Notes: generated from the letters alone by a model not told the origin. Positions 17,615 to 26,210 are shown, counted from the first letter of the stretch. The stretch is 64,000 nucleotides of DNA from CAZHTS01 sp964535315 (GCA_964535315.1 CAZHTS010000006.1:1-64000); one strand, 5' to 3'. A program made the numbers and translations.

Positions 17615-17823
17615 GATCGAAGTGGAACTGAAGCACGGTTTCGTGCAGGAAAGGGTCATCCGGGGGGAGCTGAGACCATAACAGATCAGTGGGGGATCAA
17701 AGGGTGGTCTCTATTCCGGAGGCCGCCCGCGATTTTAACGAAAGGGAAGTAAGGGACACGGATTGACGCTGCGGGTACGGGTGGGAAATATCCAGTATTT
17801 CATATTTCATATTTTTTTAATAG
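17615..17823. other. non-coding stretch after kdpE
   Basis: No supportable ORF. It holds a possible hairpin with GAGACCA at 17672-17678 and TGGTCTC at 17705-17711 (loop 26 bases, no T run), a third copy of the ACACGGATT-type repeat at 17752-17780 and an AT-rich block leading into the eut promoter. The 13-base string CAGATCAGTGGGG occurs here (about 17682) and again after the gene ending at 37573. Confidence 0.4.
17752..17780 (+). repeat. dispersed ACACGGATT-type intergenic repeat, copy 3
   Basis: AGGGACACGGATTGACG followed by GGGTACGG, similar to the strings at 7441 and 9512. Confidence 0.35.
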
Positions 17824-17852
17824 TTGACTCTGTTGTATGATTTTGCTATACT
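17824..17852 (+). promoter_or_regulatory. sigma-70 promoter of the eut operon
   Basis: TTGACT (17824-17829), a 17-base spacer and TATACT (17847-17852) in an AT-rich context. Transcription would start near 17859, leaving a leader of about 178 bases before the permease start codon. Confidence 0.75.
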
Positions 17853-17858
17853 CATGCT

Positions 17859-18036
17859 ATCTGTTTTCCACAAAAAACACATACAATTGAATAATTTGCC
17901 GAAACGGAAGAGGTGACCATGAAATCATGCGAAACCGGTTAGTCGCCGTGTCTTTTCGTCTCTCAATCGTCAAAAGCCCCTTTTACTTTGTGGGTCACGC
18001 GAATGGATCGATGCGTTCATAAGGAGCTGTAGAACT
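17859..18036 (+). ncRNA. candidate structured leader RNA of the eut operon
   Basis: The leader can fold into a closed multi-branch structure: GTGACC (17913-17918) pairs with GGTCAC (17993-17998). Inside are ATGAAATCAT (17919-17928), GCGA (17929-17932) with TCGC (17943-17946), and CTTTT (17952-17956) with AAAAG (17972-17976). The ribosome site AAGGAG follows near 18020. I do not see the B12 box of a cobalamin riboswitch nor ANTAR-type double hairpins. The pairing was read by eye, not computed. It may be a cis-regulatory RNA or simple leader structure. Confidence 0.45.
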
Positions 18037-19704
18037 ATGGCGGACAAAAAGTCTCGTGAAGAGATCATCCAGCAAGACATACGCGATTTGCATAAGATGG
18101 GCTATGCCCAGCAACTGTTCCGCGAGATGGGTGGATTTTCCAACTTTGCCATTTCGTTCTCGATCATCTCGATTTTGACGGGCGCCATGCTGTTGTATGG
18201 CTATGGGCTGAAGTTTGCCGGACCGATCATCAATACCCTGGGCTGGCCGCTGATCAGCCTGTTTACGTTGACGATCGCAGCCTCGATGGCCGAACTGGCT
18301 TCGGCTTACCCGACGGCGGGCGGTTTGTACTTCTGGGCGGTGCGCCTGGGCGGGACGCGCTGGGGGTGGGTGACGGCCTGGTTCAACATGATCGGGCAGG
18401 TCACCATCACCGCCGGGATCAATATCGCCGCGGCCATTTATTTTGTCGGCATGCTGACCCGGGTGTTTGGGGTGGCCGAAGACGCCGTCATCCCGGTGTT
18501 TGGCTCGCTGACCAACTGGTATTTCTACGTGTTCATCATGGTGGTGATCAGCATCCCGCAGATTTTGATCAATATCTTCGGTATCCGCCTGACGTCCTGG
18601 ATGAACGATTTCAGCGTCTACTGGCACATCGGCGGTGTGTTGATCATTGCCATTCTGTTGTTCTTCGTGGGCAAGACGCACAATTCCTGGTCATTTGCGA
18701 TGACGGCGGTGCAAACGGTGTCGCCGCTGGATGCGTCGTCGGCGACCTTTGCCGACGGGACGGTCGGGCCGGCGCTGGTGATCGGTACGGCGGTGTACAA
18801 GTCGCCGTTATTTGCGTTGTTCCCCGGCCTGTATAACCTGTACATGGCGGCGCCGTTTGGGCTGGCCTTTGTGTTGGCCTTCTTGCAGGCGCAGTGGACC
18901 TACACCGGCTACGACGCTTCGGCGCACGTGGCCGAAGAGACGGTCATGGCCCGCCTGAACAGCGCCTGGGGCGTCTTCCTCTCGGTGGCGGTCTCGGCGG
19001 TGGTCGGGTATATCGTGTTGATGGCGCTGACTTTTTCGGTGACGGATATCGCCGCCACGGTGGCGGACCCGTACCCGGTGTTGTATATCGCTTACGCAAA
19101 CCTGAGCAATTTCTTTGCCGGTGTGGTGGCCCTGATCGTGTTTGGCGGCATGTGGTTGTGCGGTCTGGCGACGATCACCAGCATGAGCCGCATGTGGTTT
19201 GCCTTCGCCCGTGACGACGGCATGCCCGGCGCGGCGCTGTTCCGCGAGATTCACCCCAACCTGCGCACCCCGGTCAAGTCCATTTTGTTGACCAGCCTGC
19301 TGTCGGTCTTGATCACGCTCTACTCGGGCGCTTACTTTGTGGTGACCTCGATCAGTACGATCACGCTCTACCTGGCCTACGGCATCCCGGTCTTCCTGAA
19401 CGTGCGCAACAAGTTCAAGAAACAGGGTGAGTATACCACGCCGGAGACGGCGCCGTGGAGCCTGAAGAAATTTGGCCCGTTCCTGAATATTGTGGCGGTG
19501 GTCTGGGTGGTGTTCCTCACCTTCCTGTTCTGCCTGCCGCCCAATGAACTGGTGTTGTGGACGATGCTTGCCATCTGCCTGTTCATGTATCTGTACTGGC
19601 AGTTGTACGCCAAGAAGCACTTCACCGGGCCGAAGAAGACGGCCGAGGAAGACCTGCGCAAGGCCGAGGAGTTGATGTCGGCCACGTACAAGGGTCTCGA
19701 ATAA
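18037..19704 (+). CDS. APC-family amine/amino acid permease, probable ethanolamine importer
   Basis: A 555-residue membrane transporter with about 12 hydrophobic helices, beginning near residue 38 with FAISFSIISILTGAML. The N-terminal GYAQQLFREMGGFSNFAISFS, then ASMAELASAYPTAGGLYFWA and TYTGYDASAHVAEET, identify the amino acid/choline transporter branch of the APC superfamily (GabP/BAT1-like). It differs from EutH. Being first in the eut operon behind a strong promoter, it probably imports ethanolamine; this role is inferred from position. AAGGAG lies 14 bases before the ATG. A very stable hairpin separates it from eutA. Confidence 0.82.
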   Translation: MADKKSREEIIQQDIRDLHKMGYAQQLFREMGGFSNFAISFSIISILTGAMLLYGYGLKFAGPIINTLGWPLISLFTLTIAASMAELASAYPTAGGLYFWAVRLGGTRWGWVTAWFNMIGQVTITAGINIAAAIYFVGMLTRVFGVAEDAVIPVFGSLTNWYFYVFIMVVISIPQILINIFGIRLTSWMNDFSVYWHIGGVLIIAILLFFVGKTHNSWSFAMTAVQTVSPLDASSATFADGTVGPALVIGTAVYKSPLFALFPGLYNLYMAAPFGLAFVLAFLQAQWTYTGYDASAHVAEETVMARLNSAWGVFLSVAVSAVVGYIVLMALTFSVTDIAATVADPYPVLYIAYANLSNFFAGVVALIVFGGMWLCGLATITSMSRMWFAFARDDGMPGAALFREIHPNLRTPVKSILLTSLLSVLITLYSGAYFVVTSISTITLYLAYGIPVFLNVRNKFKKQGEYTTPETAPWSLKKFGPFLNIVAVVWVVFLTFLFCLPPNELVLWTMLAICLFMYLYWQLYAKKHFTGPKKTAEEDLRKAEELMSATYKGLE

Positions 19705-19721
19705 TTCAAGCTGCTGTGGGT

Positions 19722-19759
19722 GGGTAGTTTTCGGGCAAATTTGCGCCCGAAAACTACCC
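19722..19759. other. perfect 15-bp hairpin between permease and eutA
   Basis: GGGTAGTTTTCGGGC (19722-19736) is exactly complementary to 19745-19759, with an 8-base loop. No T run follows, so it is not a standard terminator. It could cap and stabilise the permease mRNA or attenuate transcription into eutA. Confidence 0.65.
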
Positions 19760-19802
19760 GTGTATGCGCCAGGAAAACGGGAAGATAAGGTAAAATTCAC
19801 TG

Positions 19803-21251
19803 ATGGCCGATTCCAGAACCCTGCTCTCCGCAGGCATCGATGTAGGCACGACCACTACCCAACTGGTGTTATCGCGGTTGGAACTGACCGATCAGGCGCG
19901 GCCCGGACAGGTGCCGCGCTTTGGCATTGCCGGTAAATCGGTGTTGTACCAGTCGCCGATCGTGTTTACGCCGCTGCTGGATAACGAGACGGTGGACGCG
20001 GCGCGGTTGAAGGAATGGGTGCGCAATGAGTATGCGGCGGCGGGCATAGATCCGCAGCAGGTGGAAAGCGGGGCGGTGATCATCACCGGCGAGACGGCCA
20101 AGAAGCGCAATGCCGACGAGATTTTACAGGCGCTGGCGGGCATGGCGGGCGAGTTCGTCGTCACCGTGGCGGGTCCGCACCTGGAGTCGTTGATCGCCGG
20201 ACGCGGGGCAGGGGCGGCGCAGTATTCGGCGCAGAACTTCTGCCGGGTGACCAACGTGGATATCGGCGGCGGCAGCGCCAATTCGGCGGTGTTCAAGGCC
20301 GGGACGATGCTGACCGCGGCGGCGATGAATTACGGCGGGCGCATCCTCGAGATCGAACATCGCAGCGGAACGGTGCGGCGCATCGCCGCCCCGGCGCAGG
20401 CCATCCTGGACGACATCGGGCTGGCGCTGCGGGTCGGCGACCAGCCGACGCTGGCGCAGCTGCGCCGTTTCAGCGAACGCATGGCCGACATGACGGTGGA
20501 ACTGATTGAGGGGACGAGCTCGGCGCTGGCGCAGAAGCTGTACCTGACGCCGCCGGCGGCGGTTTCGGGCCGGGGGACGGTGTTGATGTTCTCGGGCGGG
20601 ATTGGGTATCACTACTTCAACCCGCACCGCATCGAAGATGTGTTGGATGTGACCCCCTACGACGACCTGGGGCCGCTGTTGGGCGAGAGCCTGCGCAGCC
20701 ACCCCGGTCTGCAGGGCTACCGCATCGTACAGCCGGCAGAAACGCTGCGCGCCACGGTGTTGGGAGCCAGCACGCAGACCGTTTCGCTCTCGGGCTCGAC
20801 CATCTGGGCCGAGAAGGGCATTTTGCCGCTGCGCAACGTGCCGGTGGTGCGGCCGCGCCTGGAGGAGAACGGCGGGGCCGAGGCAGTGAGCGGCGCAGTA
20901 CGCGAGGCGCTGCGCCGCTGGGATCTCGACCCGGCCGTAGACCAGTTTGCCGTGGCTTTTGAGCTTGAGGATGGCAAGGAATTCGTGTTTAATGATCTTG
21001 TGGCCCTGGCCGAGGGACTGGTGCATTTTGGCGCCCATGCGCTCACCTTTGCCCACCCGCTGGTGGTGATCATCGAGCGGGATTATGCCCAGGCGTTGGG
21101 ACAGGCGATCAAATCGCTGGCGCCGGATCGCCCTCTGATTGTGATTGACCAGGTAGAACTTGAAGAGGGCGACTATATCGACATCGGCTCTCCGGTTATG
21201 GATGGGCGGGTGGTTCCGGTGACGGTGAAAACGTTGATTTTCTATCACTAA
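19803..21251 (+). CDS. eutA: ethanolamine ammonia-lyase reactivating factor EutA
   Basis: A 482-residue actin-like ATPase that exchanges damaged cobalamin from ethanolamine ammonia-lyase. The phosphate loop SAGIDVGTTTTQLVLSRL is at residues 10-27, followed by ITGETAKKRN and VTNVDIGGGSANSAVF, the second phosphate motif, and VLMFSGGIGYHYF. The length fits the family (about 470). Eut context with eutB 20 bases downstream is the usual gene order. The ribosome site is weak (AAGATAAGG). Confidence 0.95.
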   Translation: MADSRTLLSAGIDVGTTTTQLVLSRLELTDQARPGQVPRFGIAGKSVLYQSPIVFTPLLDNETVDAARLKEWVRNEYAAAGIDPQQVESGAVIITGETAKKRNADEILQALAGMAGEFVVTVAGPHLESLIAGRGAGAAQYSAQNFCRVTNVDIGGGSANSAVFKAGTMLTAAAMNYGGRILEIEHRSGTVRRIAAPAQAILDDIGLALRVGDQPTLAQLRRFSERMADMTVELIEGTSSALAQKLYLTPPAAVSGRGTVLMFSGGIGYHYFNPHRIEDVLDVTPYDDLGPLLGESLRSHPGLQGYRIVQPAETLRATVLGASTQTVSLSGSTIWAEKGILPLRNVPVVRPRLEENGGAEAVSGAVREALRRWDLDPAVDQFAVAFELEDGKEFVFNDLVALAEGLVHFGAHALTFAHPLVVIIERDYAQALGQAIKSLAPDRPLIVIDQVELEEGDYIDIGSPVMDGRVVPVTVKTLIFYH

Positions 21252-21271
21252 CCTGGTGGAAAGGAGTATCG

Positions 21272-22639
21272 ATGCTCCTGCGTACAAAACTGTTTGGAAA
21301 GACTTACGAGTTCCCGGATATCCGCCTGTTGATGGGTAAGGCCAACGAAGAAAAATCGGGGGACCATCTGGCAGGCGTGGCGGCCGATAGTACGGCCGAA
21401 CGGGTGGCGGCGCGCATGGTGCTGGCGGAGGTGCCCCTGTGGGTGCTGCGCGAGAACCCGGCGGTGCCCTACGACCAGGACGAAGTAACGCGGGTGATCC
21501 AGGACGGCGTCAACGAGACGGTGTACAACGAGATCAAGGACTGGACGGTGGGCGAACTGCGCGAGTGGCTGCTGGCGGATCGCACCACGGGCGAGATGAT
21601 CCGGCGGGTATCCAACGGGTTGACGGCCGAGATGGTCTCGGCAGTGACCAAGTTGATGTCCAATCTGGATCTGATCTACGGCGCAAGCAAAATCCGCGTT
21701 CAGGCGCACTGCAACAACACCATCGGTCTGCCGGGGACGCTTTCCAGCCGCTTACAGCCCAATCACCCGACCGATTCGCCCGAAGGGATCCGGGCGGAAC
21801 TGTACGAGGGCCTGGCGTATGGCTCGGGCGATTCGGTCATCGGCATCAACCCGGTGGACGATTCGTACGGGTCGGTGGCGCGCCTGCTGGACATGACCTA
21901 CGATGTGATCAAGACCTGGGAGATTCCCACCCAGAATTGCGTGCTGGCGCACGTCACCACACAGATGAAGTGCCTGCAGGCTGGTTCGCCGGTCGGGCTG
22001 GTGTTCCAGTCGATTTGCGGCTCGCAAAAGGGCAACGAATCGTTTGGTATCTCGGTCGATCTGCTGGACGAGGCCTATGCGCTGGCGAAGAAGTACTGCT
22101 TCCCGGCCGGGCCGAACTTCATGTATTTTGAGACCGGGCAGGGTTCGGCGCTCTCGGCGGACGCTCACAACGGCTGGGATCAACTGACGTTGGAGGCGCG
22201 CAACTACGGGCTGGCCAAACGTTATAACCCCTACCAGGTGAACACGGTGGTGGGTTTCATCGGGCCGGAGTACCTGTACGATGCGGTGCAGATCCAGCGC
22301 GCCGGGCTGGAAGACCACTTCATGGGCAAGCTGTCCGGTATCCCAATGGGCTGCGACGCCTGCTACACCAACCACGCCCGCGCCGATCAGAACGCCATCG
22401 AAAACCTGGCGGTGATGCTGACGGCGGCGGGCTGCAATTACTTTATGGGGGTGCCGGTAGGAGACGACTCGATGCTCTCGTACCAGTGCACCTCGTATCA
22501 CGATGCCCCATCGCTGCGCCAGACCTTCAAGCTGCGACCGGCGCCGGAGTTCGAGCGCTGGCTGGAGGGCCTGGGGCTGATGAAGGACGGTGTGCTCACC
22601 GAGCTTGCCGGCGATCCGACCTTTTTCTTGAGGAGGTGA
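21272..22639 (+). CDS. eutB: ethanolamine ammonia-lyase large subunit EutB
   Basis: A 455-residue catalytic TIM-barrel subunit of adenosylcobalamin-dependent ethanolamine ammonia-lyase (E. coli 453). It converts ethanolamine to acetaldehyde and ammonia. Diagnostic strings are HCNNTIGLPGTLSSRLQPNHPTD cut as residues about 147-169, INPVDDS, GSQKGNESFGI, and FYFETGQGSALSADAHNG-like FMYFETGQGSALSA. MGCDACYTNHARADQ carries metal/substrate-side residues. GGAAAGGAG precedes the ATG. The eutC start lies three bases after its stop. Confidence 0.97.
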   Translation: MLLRTKLFGKTYEFPDIRLLMGKANEEKSGDHLAGVAADSTAERVAARMVLAEVPLWVLRENPAVPYDQDEVTRVIQDGVNETVYNEIKDWTVGELREWLLADRTTGEMIRRVSNGLTAEMVSAVTKLMSNLDLIYGASKIRVQAHCNNTIGLPGTLSSRLQPNHPTDSPEGIRAELYEGLAYGSGDSVIGINPVDDSYGSVARLLDMTYDVIKTWEIPTQNCVLAHVTTQMKCLQAGSPVGLVFQSICGSQKGNESFGISVDLLDEAYALAKKYCFPAGPNFMYFETGQGSALSADAHNGWDQLTLEARNYGLAKRYNPYQVNTVVGFIGPEYLYDAVQIQRAGLEDHFMGKLSGIPMGCDACYTNHARADQNAIENLAVMLTAAGCNYFMGVPVGDDSMLSYQCTSYHDAPSLRQTFKLRPAPEFERWLEGLGLMKDGVLTELAGDPTFFLRR

Positions 22640-22642
22640 GCG

Positions 22643-23623
22643 ATGGACGAGGCAAGACTCAACCAGATTATTGAAGCGGTGGTGCGCGAACTGGCGGCGG
22701 CGGGGGCGCTGAATGGGAGCGCTGCGCCGGTGCAGACGCCGGCCGCTCCACCGGCGCCGCCGGCTATGCCGGTGCCTGCGCCCGTGCAGGTTGTGCCGGC
22801 GCCGGTGCCCGTTGCGGCGGCGAACGGCAAGAGCCGCGATCTGCGCATCGACCTGCCTGACCCGACGCTGGCGGAATACCGTTACAAACTGGGGGTGAAG
22901 AACCCTCAGGACGCCGAGGCGCTGCAGGCGATGGTTTCGGCCACGATTGCCCGCATTGGCGTGGGGCGCGCCGGGCCGCGCTACCGCACGGCGACGATGC
23001 TGCTGTTCCAGGCGGATCACGCCGTGACCCAAGACGCCTTGATGCGTGACGTAGACCAACGGCTGTTGGACGAGTTTGGGCTGTTTACGGTCAACACCCG
23101 CATCGCCGGCGGCAAACAGGAATACCTGATGCGCCCGGATTTGGGCCGCCTGTTGAGCGATGAGGCCAAACGCACGCTGGCCGAACGCTGCGTGAAGAAC
23201 CCGACGCTGCAAATTTGCGTGGGCGATGGGCTGAGTGCGGCGGCGATCGAGGCCAATTTGCGCCAGATTCTCCCGGTGTTGAAGCAGGGCGCCCAGACCG
23301 GCGGCATGACGCTGGGCACGCCGTTCTTCATCAAAGGCTGCCGGGTGGGGGTGATGAACGATATCGGCGACCTGATCCGGCCGCAGGTGCTGGTGCTGCT
23401 GATCGGCGAACGGCCGGGATTGGGCCGGGCCGAGAGCATGAGCGCTTATATGGCCTTCCGCCCCAAGTCGGGCGACAGCGACGCCGACCGCGACCTGGTG
23501 TGCAACATCTTTGAAAACGGCGGCACCAACCCGCTGGAAGCCGGGGCGGTGGTGATCCAGATGGCGCAGAAGATGATCCAGCACCAGGCCTCTGGCGTAA
23601 AGTTGAAGCTGGCCACGAAGTAA
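22643..23623 (+). CDS. eutC: ethanolamine ammonia-lyase small subunit EutC with N-terminal targeting helix
   Basis: A 326-residue small subunit. The conserved part starts near residue 65 with DLRIDLPDPTLAEYR and includes TRIAGGKQEYLMRPDLGR, VGDGLSAAAIEAN, GERPGLGRAESMSAYMAF and NIFENGGTNPLEAG. It is preceded by an amphipathic helix (LNQIIEAVVRELAA, residues 6-19) and a flexible linker rich in Pro and Ala (about 27-62). This layout is that of an encapsulation peptide that directs enzyme into the microcompartment. The family in E. coli is about 295 residues, so the linker accounts for the extra length. RBS AGGAGGTG overlaps the end of eutB. Confidence 0.96.
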   Translation: MDEARLNQIIEAVVRELAAAGALNGSAAPVQTPAAPPAPPAMPVPAPVQVVPAPVPVAAANGKSRDLRIDLPDPTLAEYRYKLGVKNPQDAEALQAMVSATIARIGVGRAGPRYRTATMLLFQADHAVTQDALMRDVDQRLLDEFGLFTVNTRIAGGKQEYLMRPDLGRLLSDEAKRTLAERCVKNPTLQICVGDGLSAAAIEANLRQILPVLKQGAQTGGMTLGTPFFIKGCRVGVMNDIGDLIRPQVLVLLIGERPGLGRAESMSAYMAFRPKSGDSDADRDLVCNIFENGGTNPLEAGAVVIQMAQKMIQHQASGVKLKLATK

Positions 23624-23661
23624 GGAAATGCCCCCGGTGCTACCGGGAGAGAGGAGGTTCG

Positions 23662-24318
23662 ATGGGATTTCTCGATCCGTTGTACGCAAACCCACTGGCA
23701 GTACGCCTGATCCCGAACGTGGATGCAAACCTGGCGGAGCAGTTGAACCTGCGCCCGGATCAGCGTTCGATTGGGCTGATTACAGCCGATAACGACGACG
23801 CCACGTATGTTTCCATCGACGAGGCGACCAAAATGGCAGACGTGGAGGTGGTGTACGCCCACTCGTTTTACGCCGGCGCCAAACATGCCTCGGGTAAGCT
23901 GTCGGGCGAGATCATCGCCATCCTGGCGGGCTCCAGCCCGGCCGAAGTGCGGGCGGGGTTAAACGCCGCGCTGGATTACATGAAGCACGAGGCCATCTGG
24001 TATTCGGCCAACGAGGACGACTCGATTGCTTTCTTCCCGCATCTGATCTCGCGCACCGGCTCGTATCTGTCGAAGATCTGCAATATCCCGCAGGGCGAGC
24101 CGATTGCCTATCTGATTGCCCCGCCGTTGGAGGGCATGCTGGCGTTGGATGCGGCCTTGAAGGCGGCGGCGGTGCGCATCTGTTCGTTGACGATGCCGCC
24201 CTCTGAGACCAACTATATGGGTGTTTTGCTGACCGGCGACCAGCCGGCCTGTAAGGCGGCGACGATCGCTTTCCGGGACATGGTGCTGGAAGTGGCGCAA
24301 AACCCGATCAAATTCTAA
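23662..24318 (+). CDS. eutL: microcompartment shell protein EutL (BMC-T)
   Basis: A 218-residue trimeric shell protein with two permuted BMC domains, very close to EutL of enteric bacteria in length and pattern: SIGLITADNDDATYVSIDEATK, VVYAHSFYAGAKHASG, FFPHLISRTGSYLSK, AYLIAPPLEG and PPSETNYMGVLLTGDQPACKAA. EutL forms a gated pore thought to admit ethanolamine or cofactors. GAGAGGAGG lies upstream of the ATG. It sits directly after eutC, as in enteric eut operons. Confidence 0.95.
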   Translation: MGFLDPLYANPLAVRLIPNVDANLAEQLNLRPDQRSIGLITADNDDATYVSIDEATKMADVEVVYAHSFYAGAKHASGKLSGEIIAILAGSSPAEVRAGLNAALDYMKHEAIWYSANEDDSIAFFPHLISRTGSYLSKICNIPQGEPIAYLIAPPLEGMLALDAALKAAAVRICSLTMPPSETNYMGVLLTGDQPACKAATIAFRDMVLEVAQNPIKF

Positions 24319-24356
24319 ATCTAAGTACGAACACAACCTGAAAGGAGAATGGAACA

Positions 24357-24664
24357 ATGCCCGTCGATATTGCTATGATTGCGTTGGGAATGGTGGAGAC
24401 CAAAGGTCTGGTGGGTGCGATTGAGGCTGCGGATGCGATGGTCAAGGCTGCCAATGTGACCCTGATCGGCAGCGAGTACGTGGGCGGCGGCCTGGTGACG
24501 GTGATGGTGCGCGGCGATGTGGGCGCGGTCAAGGCGGCCACAGACGCCGGCGCGGCGGCGGCCAAGCGCGTGGGCGAACTGGTCTCGGTGCACGTCATCC
24601 CACGCCCGCACGCCGATGTGGAGATGATCCTGCCCAAGAGCAGCAAGGGTTCCTTTGGCGGACG
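24357..24664 (+). repeat. eutM direct repeat, unit 1
   Basis: This unit matches 28359-28666 at a distance of 4002 bases. Differences are confined to silent changes in the first 75 bases or so; the remaining roughly 240 bases look identical, then the copies diverge abruptly in the last codons. Confidence 0.9.
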
Positions 24665-24674
24665 GGGTTCCTGA
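24357..24674 (+). CDS. eutM: microcompartment hexameric shell protein EutM, copy 1
   Basis: A 105-residue BMC-H protein, the main facet tile of the shell. It shows IALGMVETKGLVGAIEAADAMVKAANV, the pore-loop region GSEYVGGGLVTVMVRGDVGAV and the C-terminal VHVIPRPHADVEMILPK typical of EutM. The first 102 residues are identical to the copy at 28359; only the tail differs (GGRGS here). GAAAGGAG gives a good ribosome site. The pore motif is YVGGG where enteric EutM has a related glycine-rich loop. Confidence 0.95.
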   Translation: MPVDIAMIALGMVETKGLVGAIEAADAMVKAANVTLIGSEYVGGGLVTVMVRGDVGAVKAATDAGAAAAKRVGELVSVHVIPRPHADVEMILPKSSKGSFGGRGS

Positions 24675-24710
24675 GCCGGTGAAATGGCACAGGATTGTGG
24701 GTAGCGGTTT

Positions 24711-25529
24711 ATGAATCCAGAGTTGAACACGCTTCTGGCGCAGGTGGACGCCGTAATGTCTGCCGGCGCGCCGGCCAACGGGCATTCCCGCGGCCCGGTG
24801 CACGTGGGCGTAGACCTGGGCACGGCCTATTCGGTGCTGGTGGTGCTGGACGAGGAGAAGAAGCCAATTGCCGGCGCTTACCAGTTTGCTCAGGTGGTAC
24901 GGGATGGCCTGGTGGTGGATTTTAACGGCGCCACCACGCTGCTGCGCGGATTGAAACAACAGGTGGAGGCGCGCCTCGGGTTTGAACTGACCTCGGCGGC
25001 CACGGCGTACCCGCCGGGTGTGCCGCTGGCCGAGGTGCGCGCCACCGGTTACGTCCTGCATGCAGCCGGGCTGGAGTGCAGCGGGTACATCGACGAACCG
25101 ACGGCGGCCAACAATGTGTTGCAAATTGCGGACGGGGTGATTGTGGATGTGGGCGGCGGCACGACCGGCATTGCCGTGGTGCAAAACGGCGAGGTGGTCT
25201 ACACCGCCGACGAGGCCACCGGCGGCACGCACTTTACCCTGGTCATTGCCGGGGCGAAGGACATCAGTTTTGAAGCCGCCGAACGGCTGAAGGTCGACCC
25301 GGCGCAGCAGCAGCAATTATTCCCGGTGGTACGTCCGGTGATGGAGAAGGTGGGCGACATCGTGCGCCGGCACCTGGCCAATTACCGGGCCAACGCGATC
25401 TACATGGTGGGCGGCACGTCCGCTTTTCCCGGGATCGAGCGCGTGGTGGAAGAATACACCGGTATCCCGACCTGTGTGCCGGGCAAACCATTGTTTGTGA
25501 CCCCGCTGGGGGTCGCCATGCACAATTAA
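24711..25529 (+). CDS. eutJ: EutJ, Hsp70-like microcompartment protein
   Basis: A 272-residue actin/Hsp70-fold protein. The phosphate loop VGVDLGTAYSVLVVLD lies at residues 32-47, VDVGGGTTGIAVV is the second phosphate motif, and MVGGTSAFPGIERVVEEY the adenosine-side motif. EutJ is a proposed chaperone or reactivation factor of the Eut compartment; its exact task is not established. The preceding 20 bases show only a weak ribosome site. It lies between eutM and the double-domain shell protein. Confidence 0.9.
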   Translation: MNPELNTLLAQVDAVMSAGAPANGHSRGPVHVGVDLGTAYSVLVVLDEEKKPIAGAYQFAQVVRDGLVVDFNGATTLLRGLKQQVEARLGFELTSAATAYPPGVPLAEVRATGYVLHAAGLECSGYIDEPTAANNVLQIADGVIVDVGGGTTGIAVVQNGEVVYTADEATGGTHFTLVIAGAKDISFEAAERLKVDPAQQQQLFPVVRPVMEKVGDIVRRHLANYRANAIYMVGGTSAFPGIERVVEEYTGIPTCVPGKPLFVTPLGVAMHN

Positions 25530-25543
25530 TCAAAGGAACTCGA

Positions 25544-26173
25544 ATGGCCGATCAATTTTCACTTCGTTGTTATTCATATGTTGACCGGATGCAGCCGCAG
25601 TTTGCGGCCTTCATCGGAACGGTCACACAGGGTGATCTGCCCACCGAGGGCATGGCGGCGTTGTACATCGAGGTGGCCCCGGGCAATGAGGTGTTTCGCC
25701 TGGTGGATATTGCGGTGAAGGCGACCGAAGCCCGACCCGGCGCCCAGATTGTGGAACGCGAGTTTGGCATGTTTGAGGTGCACTCGCATTCACAGGCCGA
25801 GGTGTTGGAGGCGGGGCGGATCGTGTTGGATCGTATCGGCTTGAAGGTTGAGGATCGGGTGCGGCCCGAACTGGCCTCGATCCAGATCATCACCAACGTC
25901 GACCCGTACCAGTCGCAGTTGTTGAACCGCTTCCGGCGGGGCTCGATCCTGGTGCCGGGCGAGACGCTGCTGGTATTGGAATGCGCCCCGGCGGCGTATA
26001 TCAACTATGCGTTTAATCAGGCCGAGAAGGGCGCCAACATCAAACTGATCCACATCTCTTCGGTCGGGCGGTTTGGCAGAATGTGGCTTTCGGGCTCGGA
26101 GGCCGAGATTCTGACGGCGCGTAATGCGGCGGTGAAGGCTTTGGAAGAGTTGGAAGGCAAGTCCGGAAAGTAA
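25544..26173 (+). CDS. tandem-BMC shell protein with EutS/PduU-like permuted domains
   Basis: A 209-residue protein made of two BMC-type halves. In half 1 (about residues 5-100) a strand leads to APGNEVFRLVDIAVKATEA and then MFEVHSHSQAEVLEAG; in half 2 (about 105-205) LECAPAAYINYAFNQAEKGANIKL leads to GRMWLSGSEAEIL. This strand-helix order with a leading extension resembles the circularly permuted fold of EutS/PduU, here fused in tandem, so a pseudohexameric BMC-T trimer is expected. The locus has no separate eutS, and this protein may take its place. The shell assignment is firm; the permutation and substitution for EutS are my inference. RBS AAAGGAA precedes the ATG. Confidence 0.75.
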   Translation: MADQFSLRCYSYVDRMQPQFAAFIGTVTQGDLPTEGMAALYIEVAPGNEVFRLVDIAVKATEARPGAQIVEREFGMFEVHSHSQAEVLEAGRIVLDRIGLKVEDRVRPELASIQIITNVDPYQSQLLNRFRRGSILVPGETLLVLECAPAAYINYAFNQAEKGANIKLIHISSVGRFGRMWLSGSEAEILTARNAAVKALEELEGKSGK

Positions 26174-26210
26174 CGTACGTCCGGGGTTTCTTTTGCCGGC
26201 CGGAGGTGCT

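Noticed and set aside
17859..18036. Cobalamin riboswitch or ANTAR-type leader for eut genes
   Set aside because: Neither the B12 box nor the paired ANTAR hairpins are visible; only an unassigned structured leader is reported.
21752..23728. A 658-codon open frame on the minus strand across eutB and eutC
   Set aside because: A shadow of two well-identified genes; the composition is that of antisense to high-GC coding DNA.
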